A stretch of 64,000 bases of DNA from Lucinisca nassula (lineage: Eukaryota > Mollusca > Bivalvia > Lucinida > Lucinidae). Made by a program: the position numbers and the translations under genes. The DNA is taken from assembly GCA_963580285.1 (NCBI GenBank), contig OY757010.1, positions 145,996,675 through 146,060,674 of the forward strand, written 5' to 3'. Below are positions 11,161 to 22,218 of this stretch, piece after piece; position 1 is the stretch's first letter, and each line of letters starts with the position of its first letter. The notes under the pieces were generated by a model. It was not told the DNA's origin. It did not search any database and saw nothing but the letters and a program-made list of their open reading frames with translations.

Positions 11161-11625
11161 TTAACTTTCTACATAATTGTTTATTTTGTCAGTGGTAAGA
11201 TCAGGGGTAGGACCATCATTCAAGATATTGGCTATTGATGTGAAGTATGTATTAAGTTTATCAGCTACGTCTTCAGACTTTGTTATTAGTTCATTATTTA
11301 TGACTAATTCTTTGGGCAGTTGTTTACCCGAAGCTTTGGAGTCTCCTTTGACCGAGCGTAGATGAGCCCAAATGTGTTTTGTGTCTTTTGAGTTGGAGAC
11401 AGATTCTGAAAAGTATTTGCGTTTGGCAGATCTGATAAGCTGTCTGGTTTGATTTCGGTATTTCTTATATTCCGTCCATTGATTTAGTTTTTTACAATTA
11501 TCTCTTACTCTCTGCATTTGTACACGTTCTTGTGTGAACCAGTCAGGCATACGTTTGGTTTTGGCCCTTTTTGTTTTAACGGGAGCGTGTTTATCTAAGT
11601 GATTTAAAAACATAGTAGACCACAC
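11161..11625 (-). pseudogene. LINE linker between endonuclease and RT
   Basis: A basic, Lys/Arg-rich 154-residue frame with 'MPDWFTQERVQMQRVRD' and 'YKKYRNQTRQLIRSAKRKYF', typical of the region joining endonuclease and RT in CR1/jockey-like ORF2 proteins. It ends 'YFTSIANILN...'. It is separated from the endonuclease frame by about 145 bp with a broken frame. Confidence 0.7.
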
Positions 11626-11769
11626 AGCCAGGTCATCGTTAACGGTTTTCTGATCTGTAACAAATGTTTCTAAGTCCTCGGTAAGTTCAGCGAGGAAGGC
11701 ATGCTCATCAAAATTTTTTAAAACATCGATACGAAGTTGTTATGTGCTCAGCTTTGGCTAGTTTGTGTT

Positions 11770-12117
11770 TTATCTTTCGAGAGAAAAGACGGGGAAATGA
11801 TCACTGATAGCAACCTTTGAGACGAAGCAGCTGGATATATTTTCAGGACGAGACGAGTACACGTGATCAATTAACGAAGGGCTGGTCTCAGTAACACGTG
11901 TGTTCTCTCGGACAAGTTGCGAAAGGTCGAATAGTTGTATTACATTTGACCATTTACTATTTGCACATGGGTAAAGATTAATATTGAAATCGCCCATCAA
12001 TATATATTCCAAACCTGTTGACTGGGCTATGGAGAGCTCTTCCTCAAATAGGTCAATCCAGTCACCGTGAGCACTTGGCGGACGATCATCATTTATATAA
12101 TCTGAGTAGCCCTCATT
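11770..12117 (-). pseudogene. LINE endonuclease domain, C-terminal part
   Basis: The open frame 11770-12012 has 'GDFNINLY' (residues 7-14 from its ATG), 'SLIDHVYSS' (46-54) and 'ISDHFPV' (69-75). These match the late catalytic motifs of AP-like endonucleases, which nick target DNA in LINE transposition. The same frame stays open upstream to about 12117 ('GDWIDLFEEEL'), so the ATG is internal and the true N-terminus has been lost by truncation. Confidence 0.8.
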
Positions 12118-13625
12118 TCCCTTTTACTGTCTGCAAAGTTTGAAAGTCATCTGACTTATGGTTCTGAAGAAGGAGATTTCTATTGTTTTAACTTATATGA
12201 GCATGGTGGCCATCTTGGCCATGTGACCAGGACCAATTATATATGCTTTGGTTCCCGTGATGTATTTCAATTAGCCCAGTTGTTTCTGAGAAGATGTTTG
12301 AAAGTCTGATGGCAATTCAATACTTGTGACCTTGAGCAACAGTCAGTAAATGGCATTGACCTTTGACATTCATAGAGGTTTAATATAGACCTTTTTTTTT
12401 CATAAACAACAATTGTTTGGGATGAAAATTGTTAAACCTATTTTTTTCTATTCAAATGCCTTAGGGACCAAATTTTTCCTGGCTGTAAAATAGTTAAATG
12501 TCAACCCAGTGTCATCATTTACTAATATTCTGTAATGCTTCAGTCCCTTTTAGCTTCTGCCAAGTTTCGAGGTCATCTAACTTATGGTTCGAAAGAAACA
12601 TACTTTCAAATGGTTTTACCGTGTTTGGGCATGGTAACCAGTTTGGTCATGTGACCTGAACCAATAATATAAAGTTTAAGTTAAATTTGGCATAGAAGTT
12701 CTATATAAAATCCAATTCCAATTTGGGCTCTGGTTTCTGAGATGTGGAGATGACGTTTGAAATTCTGAATGGTCATTCAATCCTTGTGATCCTGAGCCAA
12801 TGTCACTGGATGAACATCTACTTTAACAGTAATAGAGGTTGATGTAAGACCTTTTTTTAATAAACTACAAATTATATTGATTAAAATGATTAATTTACTT
12901 TTTACCATTCGAACGCATTAGGGACCAAATTTGACACTGCCGTAAAATGGGTCAAGAGTCATGATTTAATAAATAGATTTAGGTCAAGATTTTATGATTT
13001 ATTTAAATTAAGTAGGGCTCGAGTTCCTTTTGCTGTCTGCCAAGTTTCAATGTCATCTGACTTATGGGTCTGGAGGAGAAGATTTTAAAGGGTTTTTACC
13101 TTATATGGGCATGGCGGCCATCTTGGTCATGTGTCCAGGACTAATTATACCAACTTTCATTCCCTTGAGACAAAGAAGTTCTATGTAAAATATGACTTCA
13201 ACTGGCTCTGCGGTTTCTGATGAGAAAATGGTTGAAATTCTGATGGTCATTTTATCCTTGTGACCTTCAGCAAAGGTCACTGGATGATCTAGACCTTTTA
13301 CATTCATAGAGGTTCGTATAAGACCATTTTCTTGTCATAATTTTACCTTTTCCCCATTCAAACGCCTTTGGGACAACTTTAGACCTTACCTTAAAATAGG
13401 TTCATGTCAACCCAGGGTCATTATTTATATAAATTTTATAAGGCTCGAGTCCCTTTTGCTGTCTGCTTAGTTTCAAGGGAACCTAACTTATAGTTTTGGA
13501 GAAGAATAATTTTATAGGGTTGTTGCCATATGCGGGCATGGCCGCCATCTTGATCATGTGACCATGACTCATTATACCGTGAGACATAAATGCTCTCTAT
13601 ATAAATATCTATAGCGGTTCATATA
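12116..13625. repeat. TR-420 tandem units, composite element 1
   Basis: Four units of about 420-485 bp repeat 'cccttttgctgtctgccaag', 'atgggcatgg.ggccatctt', 'gtgaccaggaccaattata' and 'attcatagaggtt'. The start points 'tgtctgc' lie near 12127, 12547, 13033 and 13455. The array resumes at 15000. Confidence 0.75.
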
Positions 13626-14995
13626 AAAAGTAGAAGTAAAACAAAGATCAGGAATCGATACAATTAACTTACTCCACCCACCAAAGACACCAAAGGGAAA
13701 GAAATACAAACATTAAGCGACCAGACCATAATAGAAACCCAAACAAAGGAAGGCCATAAGGACAGTTACTTTCCCACAAAATGGCCATATGGCCATCCAA
13801 AATATAAAGACACAAGTGATACACACAGTAAGTAACAAACAACACCATAAATAAACCGCCACAGAAGAACCGCCTTGAAACGGTCAGTGGAAAGATTTCC
13901 ACTGGGAGGGGGGGGGGCTTAAATCGATTCTATGTGGCCACAATCCTCGCCATTACTTCCGTCGCGATTTAGACAAATTATATGTTCAGTCCGCATGAAG
14001 GCCTCCTAACTCATCAGTGCAACATCTCCGTGAACACAAAAAATCAAAGAACCACAGAGGTGAGACAACGGTGAGGACTCGACAGCAAGAAACCACTGAA
14101 ATGCTGGAGCAAAAGAAAACCAACAGTTAGACTCCGACCAGAGACAGAGCATCAGGCACCAACCAACATTACCTTGAACTAGATATCTCTAATTCTCAAT
14201 AAGCCTTTACGTTGGAGCCGTCATAGAATCTGAGGCCTGACCCACTGGCGTGCAATTAAAGAGGGAAGCAAAGTTGCCAACCGTGATTGGGTTAACTACC
14301 ATGCATGCAGTCATACAATTCGGGTTCCGATAGACCTTGTTGCAGAAGAGATTTAAGTCCAATATTGAATTTTGAAATTAAATCAGAATGGCGTCTATAA
14401 AATTTTGAAAAGGCTTTGCGTAGTTTATTGTACCGATGACCCTGATTAAAGAGTTTAGCCGTTAATAATTTATTACGAGTGTTGACGTCAGTTACATGAC
14501 TACACACTCCTAGCAAATCGAATTAGTTGCGAAATATAAACGCCATAGGATGGCGCAAGAGGAACATCACCATCAAATAAAAAGGAAAATTTACAATCTC
14601 AAAATAAAAGTCATCGCGTTTATCATAAATTTTGCATGAAACAAACCCATCTACAATAGATAGATGTAAATCCAAAAACGGGGCCTCGAAATCAGAAGAA
14701 TTTGCTTTATTTAACTGAAGTTCTGGGGGTTAAATCTGACTGATCAAACCATCGAAATAGGTGTTATCAATATTTAATAAATCATCTAAATATCTAGAAG
14801 TGGAGCTAAAAGCTTCAATAATTTCAGATTGGTTATCAATGGAAAGCGACAACATGAAGTCTCTTTCATAACAATACAAGAACAGATCAGCCACAAGAGG
14901 TGCGCAATTCGTACCCATCGGAATACCCACAATTTGTCTAAATAACTTAGTACCGAATCTAATATAAATATTGTCAAGTAGAAAGGGATAAGACC
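13626..14995 (-). mobile_element. PLE copy with RT remnant and 3' tail
   Basis: This is the longest copy of the family whose tail recurs through 2800-28880. Coding remnants lie at 14180-14990 and the non-coding tail at 13626-14180. It is inserted between TR-420 units. Inverted and tail-only copies elsewhere fit Penelope-like elements, but family assignment is by motif memory only. Confidence 0.65.
14180..14990 (-). pseudogene. Penelope-type reverse transcriptase remnant
   Basis: The frame 14730-14930 has 'GIPMGTNCAPLVADLF' and 'SRYLDDLLNIDN', the catalytic palm with YLDD (residues 47-50). Further 3' 'FLDLHLSIVDG', 'KIYDKRDDF' and 'NFPF' are readable near 14600-14690, but in a shifted frame. 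The frame 14292-14516 holds 'LLTAKLFNQGHRYNKLRKAF' and 'FYRRHSDLISKFNIG'. The C-terminus 'VVNPITVGNFASLFN' reads near 14225-14300. At least two frameshifts and a roughly 120-bp deletion (intact in the 19303 copy) make it non-functional. No GIY-YIG endonuclease was recognised. Confidence 0.7.
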
Positions 14996-14999
14996 TATT

Positions 15000-15446
15000 T
15001 TCTTTTCATGAACTGCAATAGGAGAAAACACTAGTTTACCTTTTTTCCCGTTCAAATGCCATTGGGACCAACTTGACCTTTCCGTAAAATAGGTCAAGGT
15101 CTACCTAGGGTCATCATTTATACAATTTTGTAGGGCTCGTGTCCCTTTTGTTGTCTGCTAAGTTTCAAGGCCGTCTGACTAAGGATTCTTGAGAAGACGA
15201 TTTTAAAGTGTTAATACTATATATGGGCATGGTGGCCATCTTGACTATGATACCAGGACCAATTATATAAACTTTTGTTCCCTCAAGCATAGATGTTCTA
15301 GATTAAATAGGATTTCAATTGGCCCAGTGGTTTCTGAGAAGAAGTTGTTTGAAAGTTTGAACGGACGACAGACGAGGACGGACGACGGACCTTTGGTAAA
15401 CTATAAACTCACCTTGTGAGTCTTCGGCTCAGGTGAGCTAAAAAAA
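15000..15446 (+). mobile_element. Composite element 1, last unit and 3' end
   Basis: A last TR-420 unit runs into 'acggacgacagacgagg', then a small hairpin 'gagtcttcggctc' and the end 'aggtgagctaaaaaa'. The same 3' end is at 45480-45560 and 57540-57640. Confidence 0.65.
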
Positions 15447-16370
15447 TAAAACAACTATTGAGTCTGCTAGAGATAGCTTTCGGGCCCCTTGCATTCGTAT
15501 GGGGATTCACAAGCGGATTCTCATTACAACTCATTATGCGTGTATTCATAGGCGCACTACTTTTCAACCAGGTGCAATGCGACACCGACACGACTAGTGT
15601 CAACGTGAATCAGCAAAACTTTGTATGGCATTTTTATTTCGTTAAAATGACTATAACTGAAATCGATTTAAATAATGTAGTTAAAATTCAGTGTATAAAT
15701 ACACGCGTTAATTTTTTCAAGGCGGTGTAACTCGTTACATTCTATTTCGTTCGCCCGTACATGAATGATAAGAATGATAATTCAGAATCTGCTTATTCGA
15801 TGTTGAATATATAATTGTAATAACAGCAAGATATAAGGCACTTAATTTATTCTTTCTACACGAATAATGCCATTCGCACCTCATTGACACGGAGTTGTCA
15901 ACATCAAATCAGAAAATTATGGCCATTTCCATTCTTTTTGTGGTCAGATATACCAAGCCGGGATGATAATATGTTAATGCTTGGTTGAAGAACAAGCAAG
16001 TGACAACCAGCCATAAAACTTAATCTGGTACTGACAAAAACTAAACTGGCTGTTTAATTTTCAAATTATTTTGTATTTAGATTGAAATAATTGTTGTTGC
16101 TGTATTGTCTTGATAATAAGTTGATAAAGATAGGGTAAATTTCGAAAATTACACCAGAACGTATATTATCGTGGAGCAACATCAGGTGTTCAATTTGTAT
16201 GAACTGGAGCATAACTAGATTTGAACTTTAATGATACTGGAAATCTGGAGATATACTCATTTGAAATAATCAGGTTGGAAAATAAAAAAGCTTCATTACT
16301 TCAATGACTGCATTGGTCTATATACTTCGATGCAGATAAAGAAATGGATTTTTTTTTGTGAAGAAAGAAA
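15447..16370. other. A/T-rich stretch without recognised gene
   Basis: A 90-codon open frame at 15458-15730 with a hydrophobic N-terminus ('FGPLAFVWGF') has no family I recognise and no supporting splice or codon signal. The rest is A/T-rich single-copy-looking DNA. Confidence 0.35.
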
Positions 16371-16377
16371 CAAAATA

Positions 16378-16556
16378 GAAGTGAAATAAGACTTGGCCAT
16401 TTTGTGGGAAAGTAACTGTCCTTTTGGCTTTCCGCTGTTGGTGTTGCCGTTGGGGTCTATTACTTCATGTTTGTGTTTCTTTCCCTTAGAGGTCTCTGAA
16501 AGGGGCTGTAGGTTAATTGTATCGATTCCTGATCATTGCCTCTACTTCTGTTTTGG
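16378..16556 (+). repeat. PLE 3' tail, with short inverted stub on its left
   Basis: The tail 'ttggccattttgtgggaaag' to 'cctctacttctgttttggt' is on the plus strand. 'aaaatagaagtga' just before it is the same tail end inverted. It abuts a coding-looking exon of the minus-strand FN3 gene. Confidence 0.7.
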
Positions 16557-16720
16557 TCCTGAGGCCAGATTTGTCAAGCACAGTCGCTGACCAGCGGATT
16601 TTAAAAAGTATTCTAAGAAAGTCTCCTTTTCAGGAAGTACAATGTGCAGAAGGTTGATATATTCCAAAGATTTCCATCTTACGGTGTAATATTTGAATGC
16701 CTTCTTTCTTCTTTGCACGT
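16557..16720 (-). CDS. FN3-gene exon: second half of FN3 domain 2 (3' end unclear)
   Basis: The minus-strand frame reads 'KAFKYYTVRWKSLEYINLL' and later 'GQRLCLTNL', the Y-x-V-x-W and L-x-x-L features of the second half of an FN3 fold. A start at 16720, after 'cttgcaag', gives two leading bases, which fits the one base left over by the 21877-21975 exon. The acceptor is pyrimidine-poor, so this start is chosen on phase. No donor GT follows 'LTNL'. Instead the frame runs straight into a PLE tail and stops after a few codons. Either the exon was cut by the insertion, or the protein now ends in transposon sequence. Confidence 0.5.
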
Positions 16721-17034
16721 CTTGCAAGCTAGTAGACTCATAGGACTATCAGTCCCTTGATCATCAAAATAATGTCATTGTTTTGAGTCATGAAAAAATA
16801 CACTATGTCACAGGACTGTTTTGTCTAAATGAAAAATCATAATTGCACTTATCATCGACTTTCCTCAGATTAAAAGTCTTCATATCCCGGTGAAGGTCGG
16901 TTGATTATGCTACACTGTCACTTGGCAACGTCGCGGATAAACAAATGTTTTGATTGGTCAACGTACAGTTCGATTTTAGTAACGACATGGCGACGACATT
17001 TTAACATTCTGATTGTGTATTTTGGTTACATGTA

Positions 17035-17607
17035 GTAAATTAGAAGGGAAGGTTATAATTAGGAATCGATACAATTAACCCGCAGTTCCCATCAAAGACA
17101 TCAAAAAGGAAAGAAATACAAACACGAAACAACCAGACCCTAATAGAAACACCAATAGCGGAAAGCCATAAGGACAGTAACTTTCCCACAAAATGACAAT
17201 ATGCCAAGTGACAATAGGCTAACCAAAACAAAAACAAATGTAAGCGATACATACGCAAAGATAAACCATAACAAAATAAACCGCGACAGAAGTACCGCCT
17301 TTGAACTGTCAGTGAAACAAATTCCAGTGAAGGGCTTTCAGTCCGCATGAAGGCCTCCTACCCATCAGTAAAACATCTCTGAGGACACAAAAATCAAACA
17401 ACCACAGAAATGAAACAACGCCGAGGACTCGACAGCAAGAAATCACTGAAATGCTGGAGCAAAACAAAACCAACAGTTAGACTCCGATGGGCCCGGCTAG
17501 AGAAAGGGCATCAGGCACCAACCAACATTACATAAAATTAAATTCCCTCTATTACTCAGTTAGCCTTTACGCTGGAACTGTCATAGAATCTGAGGTGTGA
17601 CCCAGCG
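17035..17607 (-). repeat. PLE 3' tail, long copy
   Basis: From 'aggaatcgatacaattaac' through 'ccgcatgaaggcctcc' and 'gctggagcaaaacaaaacc' to 'gtcatagaatctgagg'. It covers the tail from the stop-codon region onward, without RT palm sequence. Confidence 0.75.
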
Positions 17608-17775
17608 GTCACAGTTTTTCACCGCGTATTTCTTCAGTAGTCACCTATTTTTTTGTAAAAAATACATAGTGGTCTAAAATAATGCGCGTGATAACATCCG
17701 GACTGATTGTTCGAGAGCGGTTCAATAAGCTTGGAGCTTTCATCGCAATCGAACTAAATTAAATTAGAATAAACA
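17608..17775 (+). mobile_element. SINE-6, 5'-truncated
   Basis: The 3' block 'gcgtgataacatccgg' ... 'cgagagcg' ... 'tttcatcgcaatcgaactaa' matches 55985-56085. The tRNA head is absent. Confidence 0.7.
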
Positions 17776-17867
17776 AAAACTAAAATAATCTATTAATATG
17801 GATTTTTGTTCGCGATTCATGAAATTGTACCTCGTCCCACACATCATGATTCTCAGTGTTTCTTTGA

Positions 17868-18060
17868 GTTGAGGTTTACATCCCCGTCAACACTATATAG
17901 ATCATTTTTAAGGCTTTCTTCCGAATTTGTTGGAATTTTACACGACATTGGGATGAAATGACATCTCACGCACTGCTTACACACATCCAAAAAAAAAGCT
18001 TAGGTTTATAACTAAGGACGGCGGACATCCCGCCTCGCACCACTTTGCCTAGGCAGGATT
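17868..18060 (-). mobile_element. SINE-1, 3' half; split by a PLE tail
   Basis: 'gaggtttacatccccgtcaac' to 'cgcaccactttgcctaggca' is a diverged minus-strand SINE-1. Its 5' half continues at 18556 after the PLE tail. Confidence 0.65.
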
Positions 18061-18555
18061 TCGGAGTCTAAATGTTGGTTTTTCCTTTGCTCCAGTATTT
18101 CAGTGGTTTCTTGTTGTCGAGTCCTCACCGTTGTTTCATCTCTGTGGTTGTTTGATTTTTGTGTTCACGGAGATGCTGCACTGATGAGTAAGGAGGCCTT
18201 CATAGGGACTGAACAAATTATTTGTCTTAATCGCGACGGAAGTAAGGGCGAGGATTGTGGCCACGTAAAATCGATTAAAGGCCACCCCCAGTGGAATTCG
18301 TTTCCGCTGACCGTTCTTTTGTCGCGATTTATTTTTGTTATGGTTTGTCTTTAGGTGTTTGTGTCACTTATGTTGTTTTATTTTGGATAACCTATTGGCC
18401 ATTTTGTGGGAAAGTAACTGCCCTTTTGGCTTTCCACTATTGATGTTTCCATTAGGGTTTGTTGTTTCATGTTTGTGTTTTTTTCCCTTTGGTGTCTTTG
18501 ATTGGAGCTGTTGGTTAATTGTATCGATTCCTGATCATTGCCCCCATTTCTATTT
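18061..18555 (+). repeat. PLE 3' tail inserted in SINE-1
   Basis: From 'cggagtctaaatgttgg' to 'catttctattt'. It keeps an open hydrophobic frame (18335-18565) also open in the copies at 16393 and 25445. Confidence 0.75.
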
Positions 18556-18660
18556 AGCCTTCTAAGCGATTTACAATACTCAACTTCAGTCCGTTTTAAC
18601 ACTGCGTGGAAGCACCATGAAGCCCAATCTATTTCTGTATGACCCGATGATCCGATTTTC
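18556..18660 (-). mobile_element. SINE-1, 5' half of split copy
   Basis: 'tctaagcgatttacaatact' and 'gcgtggaagcaccatg' continue the copy at 17868-18060. Confidence 0.6.
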
Positions 18661-19019
18661 AAAAATTACAATCGTACGCTCGTATATGGTTATCTTTTCT
18701 TGATACAAGATCTATATTTGCCTTGGGCACAAACTAAATTTTAATAGCAGATGGCAATTTTACAATAAAGCTTGACAAAGCTTTACAATAAAATTATCTT
18801 ATATGCTTAAAAAAGAATACATTATTGATAATGACGTCTGCAAATATAATGCTTAGCAGTTTCTTCTTGCGGTCAATGATTGTATATGAATAAAACAAAA
18901 AGGGAAACAAAAGCGGAGGAATAAATCACCTACCATTTAGCACTAAATCTTAACGAAAGTAAGGCTTCCGTCTTAATGTATATCTTAAACGCATGTCTTC
19001 TTGCATGTTTCATACAATA
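18661..19019. other. Gene-free A/T-rich stretch
   Basis: No ORF, exon signal or repeat was recognised. Confidence 0.4.
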
Positions 19020-19265
19020 TTTTTCATATGACGTCACGTCTGCGAGTGTAATAACGCCATGTAATAAATTCCGTAATCCACTAGTGGATTAAATATGCAA
19101 TTGAGTTAAACATGCCCCGTAACATTACGTGTACGACGTCCTTAACAACGTCGCGTTTACTAATGGCGCAGTATTGACATTTTTGCTTAAAAATCCTGAA
19201 TAAAATGAATTTTAAATGCTATATGATAAATAGAATCTTGCATTCATGTTCAAGTATTATTGAAT
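19020..19265. repeat. Dispersed repeat G, copy 1
   Basis: It aligns with 55283-55525: 'tgacgtcacgtctgcgag', 'taatccactagtggatta', 'gcgtccttaac.acgt' and 'atatgataaata.aatctt'. The class is unknown. Confidence 0.65.
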
Positions 19266-19302
19266 CTAAAAGCCTCGCATTTTATCTCTTTTCCTCAACT
19301 CG

Positions 19303-19597
19303 TTTACGTTGGAGCCGTCATAGAATCTGAGGCCTGACCCACCGGCGTGCAATTAAAGAGGGAAGCAAAGTTGCCAACCGTGATTGGGTTAACTACCATG
19401 CATGCAGTCTGTCGTATAATATCCATGTTGTACCCAATCTTTTTATATCGAAGAATGATTTTACGAAATTGGGTGCTGAAGTCATTGCGGTTATATATTT
19501 TTCTGAATTTATATACTAAGTCACCATAAAATTCGGGTTCCGATAGACCTTGTTGCAGAAGAGATTTAAGTCCAATATTGAATTTTGAAATTAAATC
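19303..19597 (-). pseudogene. PLE RT C-terminus remnant
   Basis: The minus strand reads an RT C-terminal tail with 'KIGYNMDIIRQTACMVVNP' and 'TVGNFASLFN'. It holds about 120 bp (19409-19530) that are missing from the 14180-14400 copy, so the deletion happened there. No palm motif is present. Confidence 0.65.
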
Positions 19598-19599
19598 CT

Positions 19600-19897
19600 T
19601 AAATTAACCCTTTTTTCATATTTCTGCTCTAAATTATAGATTGCGGGTACTCGTTAGAACCGGCTCGATGAGGTAGTTCTAACGAGTACCAACAATCTAT
19701 ATTTTGAGCCTCTAAAATATAGATTGTGGGTACTCGTTAGAACCGCCTCGTACCGCCTCGGTGAGGAGGTTCTAACGAATACCAACAATCTATATTTTGA
19801 GCAGAAATAAGACAAAAAATCACAATTTTTCACCGTAAAATGTTCGTTTTTTTCGGCGGTAAAGTTTACAATTCATTTGTATAGGCGTGTTTTCGAA
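19600..19897. mobile_element. PAL-A MITE with doubled palindromic core
   Basis: Two palindromic cores stand in tandem (about 19627-19722 and 19726-19800), each with 'tagaaccg.ctcg...gaggt.gttctaacga'. The right end is 'ttgtataggcgtgttttcg'. The left outer end is lost. Confidence 0.75.
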
Positions 19898-20555
19898 ATT
19901 GGCAGTGGACCGAAATTACTTCCGCAAAAGGTAATATCTTCAAGTAACAAGCTGAATACTAATTTTTATTTTAATTTGTTCTTTGTTTTCAAAGCAAACT
20001 TTATAGCGGAAAACGCTTGTCATTTGGTGCAAACTGTCGCACTTTTAAACAAAACTAAGTGAGTAAGTGCATAAAAGGCTTAACACTATTAAAATTGTTA
20101 CATTCTGTGTGTGTGTGGGTGGGTGGGGGTCGTCGTTTTATGGTCGGGAACTTTGTTTTACGGTATTGCAACAAGTCTAATCGTTGTTTTATTAGTTAAA
20201 CTTTATTTTCTTGACTTCCATGTGACGTCTCATTGACTGTGTTATTTGCGCCAAAAACAAATTGTGTTTTGAACAATATTTGAAACCACGCTAAGATTTG
20301 AGCTCTGGAAAATCGATTTAAATCCCCAATTGGTTATCGATACCGACTGTTCTAAGCATTGGGTCTTGTATTGATTATTCTTTGTGTCCCATTGCTACAG
20401 GGACCTTTTCGCTTGATGCGTTGCCACTGCTTGTATGTCAGTTATAACAATGTAACCACCTCTTTGATAAGTAGAGAGCTGGTTGCTTTGCTTTGCGCTT
20501 CGAATGTTTTTCATAAGTTATATTTTGGTACCTGTTCCACTTATTGCAATTGGTA
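19898..20555. other. Stretch without recognised gene
   Basis: It includes a GT/GGGT run at 20107-20130 and a short relative of the 2328-2493 inverted repeat. Two small open frames (20359-20556, 20483-20686) show no family features. Confidence 0.35.
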
Positions 20556-20880
20556 GGCTTCGGTTTGTTGCTGTCGAGTCCTCGCCGTTGTTTCTTCTCT
20601 GTGGTTGTTTGATTTTTGTGTTCTCGGAGATGTTGCACTGGGGAGTTAGGAAGCCTTCATGCGGACTGAACAAATTATTTGTCTAAATCGCAACGGAATC
20701 CAGTACGTGGATTGCGTAAAATCGATTTAAGCCCTCCAGTGATTGTCTTTTCACTGACCATTCTAAGGCAGTTCTTCTGTCCTAGTTTATTTTTGTTATT
20801 GTTTGTCTTCGAGTGTGTGTATCGCTTATTTCTTTTTGTTTTGATAGCCCATTCGCCATTTTGTGGGAAAGTACCTGTTT
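20556..20880 (+). repeat. PLE 3' tail, left part
   Basis: 'ttgctgtcgagtcctcgccg' to 'ccattttgtgggaaagtacc'. It is interrupted by SINE-3 and resumes at 21194. Confidence 0.7.
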
Positions 20881-21193
20881 TGTTTTGTTCGTATTGGGGT
20901 TTAACGGCCCAGTCAACACAATTTTAGGTTATTTTTTAGCCGGTCAGTTTAGTTTACCTATCCACATCTTTACTGGACAGGCTTATACGTACGTGGTTAA
21001 GCACAACAGCGATCATTCTTTCGCCAGAAACTGACAACTGCACTTCTTGAATCAATGGAAGGGAGAGAGTGACCGTAGAAAATATTTCATGATCAATCTC
21101 AACGAAAGAATGTTGTTGACCCCGGTAGGTATCGAACCCGCGTCCTCCTGATCACTAGTCAGTCGCGCATCCGACTGAGCTACCGAGGCCGGC
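20881..21193 (-). mobile_element. SINE-3, tRNA-headed, 15-bp TSD
   Basis: On the minus strand the head (21125-21193) has 'cggtagctcagtcgga' (A box) and 'gggttcgatacc' (B box). The tail reads 'gactgggccgttaaacccc'. The flanks gggaaagtacctgtt and gggaaagtaactgtt are its target duplication, with one mismatch, inside the PLE tail. Confidence 0.85.
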
Positions 21194-21345
21194 GGGAAAG
21201 TAACTGTTCTTTTGGCTTTCCGCTATTGACGTTTCCATGGTCTAGTTATATATTGTTCGTGATTCTTTCACTTTTGTGTCTCTGATGGGAAGTGGAGGTT
21301 AATTGTATTGATCCCTGATCATTGCCTTCATTTCGTTTCCTTTTG
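21194..21345 (+). repeat. PLE 3' tail, right part
   Basis: It continues 'gggaaagtaactgttctttt' to 'gatcattgccttcatttc'. Confidence 0.65.
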
Positions 21346-21488
21346 AAAGTATTTGAGTGTCACTGACGAGATACAAGTGGGCGAAGCTAGCTAATATGAC
21401 CCAGAAAACATTGAACTTTCTAAAATTTTCAGTTCCGCAGTGCATTCCATGCTTCCAAGGGGTTACCTTTTTGTTTTTCTACACCCAG

Positions 21489-21757
21489 AAAACACGCTTA
21501 TATACTTCTGACACCTTGTACACCACTTTTAAATAGTGTAACTTGGGTTTACAGGAGTAAACCTTATTTTTATTATTTCTACTCTAAAATATAGATTGTG
21601 GGTACTCGTTAGAACCGCCTCGACGAGGTGGTTCTAAGGGTACTAACAATCTATATTTCAAGCAGAAATAAAAAAAAAAATATCACAATTTTTCATCTTA
21701 AAATTTTAGTTTATTTTTTCGACGGTAAGATTTACAATGTACTTATACAGACTTGTC
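21489..21757. mobile_element. PAL-A MITE
   Basis: Left end 'aaaacacgcttatatac'. The core 'gtactcgttagaaccgcctc' has a shortened right arm. The right side is 'tttacaatgtacttatacag'. Confidence 0.7.
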
Positions 21758-21876
21758 TGGTACTGATTTGGCACTTCCTGATTATCTTCACTTGTATCTT
21801 TCCTCCTATACTTTAATGTTCGATTAACCCTACGGTCGTAAACCAAATAAAAAATGAATATGGTGAAGGTACTTAC

Positions 21877-21975
21877 CATTATTGCCATCCCAAGCTATAA
21901 CGGCGCTTGGTTTCTGGTGGTATATGGCTTGATTTATAACCCGGAGGTTTATAGGCGGTTGAAGATGACGACGTT
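21877..21975 (-). CDS. FN3-gene exon: first half of FN3 domain 2
   Basis: This 99-bp exon has a strong acceptor ('ttattttctaatttttcag' ending at 21976) and a consensus donor ('aatg|gtaagt' at 21876-21871). Of the three frames only one is open. It reads 'LQPPINLRVINQAIYHQKPS' and then 'AVIAWD', the Pro-rich start and A-B strands of an FN3 domain. It enters with two bases and leaves with one. The preceding 28647-28776 exon leaves one base, so the phases fit. A MITE-D starts only 31 bp upstream of the acceptor. Confidence 0.75.
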
Positions 21976-22005
21976 CTGAAAAATTAGAAAATAAACATTG
22001 TCATA

Positions 22006-22218
22006 TTAACCCTTGTCCTGCTGAATATTCATATATGCCACACCCACTACCGATTATCAACCAATCAGATTACTTGATGCAAATTATTGCAACAAATTCA
22101 TAAACTGAATGACAAACAATGTAGATCCTGATCAGATGGCTTCTTCAGAAGCCATCTGATCTGGATCTTCATTGTTTGAAAGATAAGACATATCCGGGAT
22201 CAGCAGGGCAAGGGTTAA
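22006..22218. mobile_element. MITE-D with TTAA flanks
   Basis: TTAA lies at 22006-22009 and 22215-22218. The ends are CCCTTGTCCTGCTGA and GCAGGGCAAGGG. The hairpin is 'tgatcagatggcttc' / 'gaagccatctgatc'. Confidence 0.8.

Larger units (their letters stand above)
9246..12118 (-). mobile_element. 5'-truncated non-LTR retrotransposon (LINE)
   Basis: On the minus strand it carries, in order, an apurinic-type endonuclease C-terminus, a linker, a reverse transcriptase and a 3' region ending in a (tatt)-like stretch near 9250. It begins abruptly at about 12118 within a TR-420 unit. Reading frames are broken by at least two frameshifts and stops, so it is a dead copy. Domain order (endonuclease then RT, no RNase H seen) and motifs suggest a CR1/L2/jockey-like group. 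Confidence 0.85.

Noticed and set aside
14786..15097. 103-codon minus-strand protein starting at 15097
   Set aside because: It overlaps the RT palm in a different frame; the true RT motifs (GIPMG, YLDD) are in the other frame.
20881..21193. Tandem LTRs or an LTR retrotransposon in 20556-21345
   Set aside because: The matching edges are the 15-bp target duplication of SINE-3, not LTRs; no gag/pol or primer-binding site was seen.
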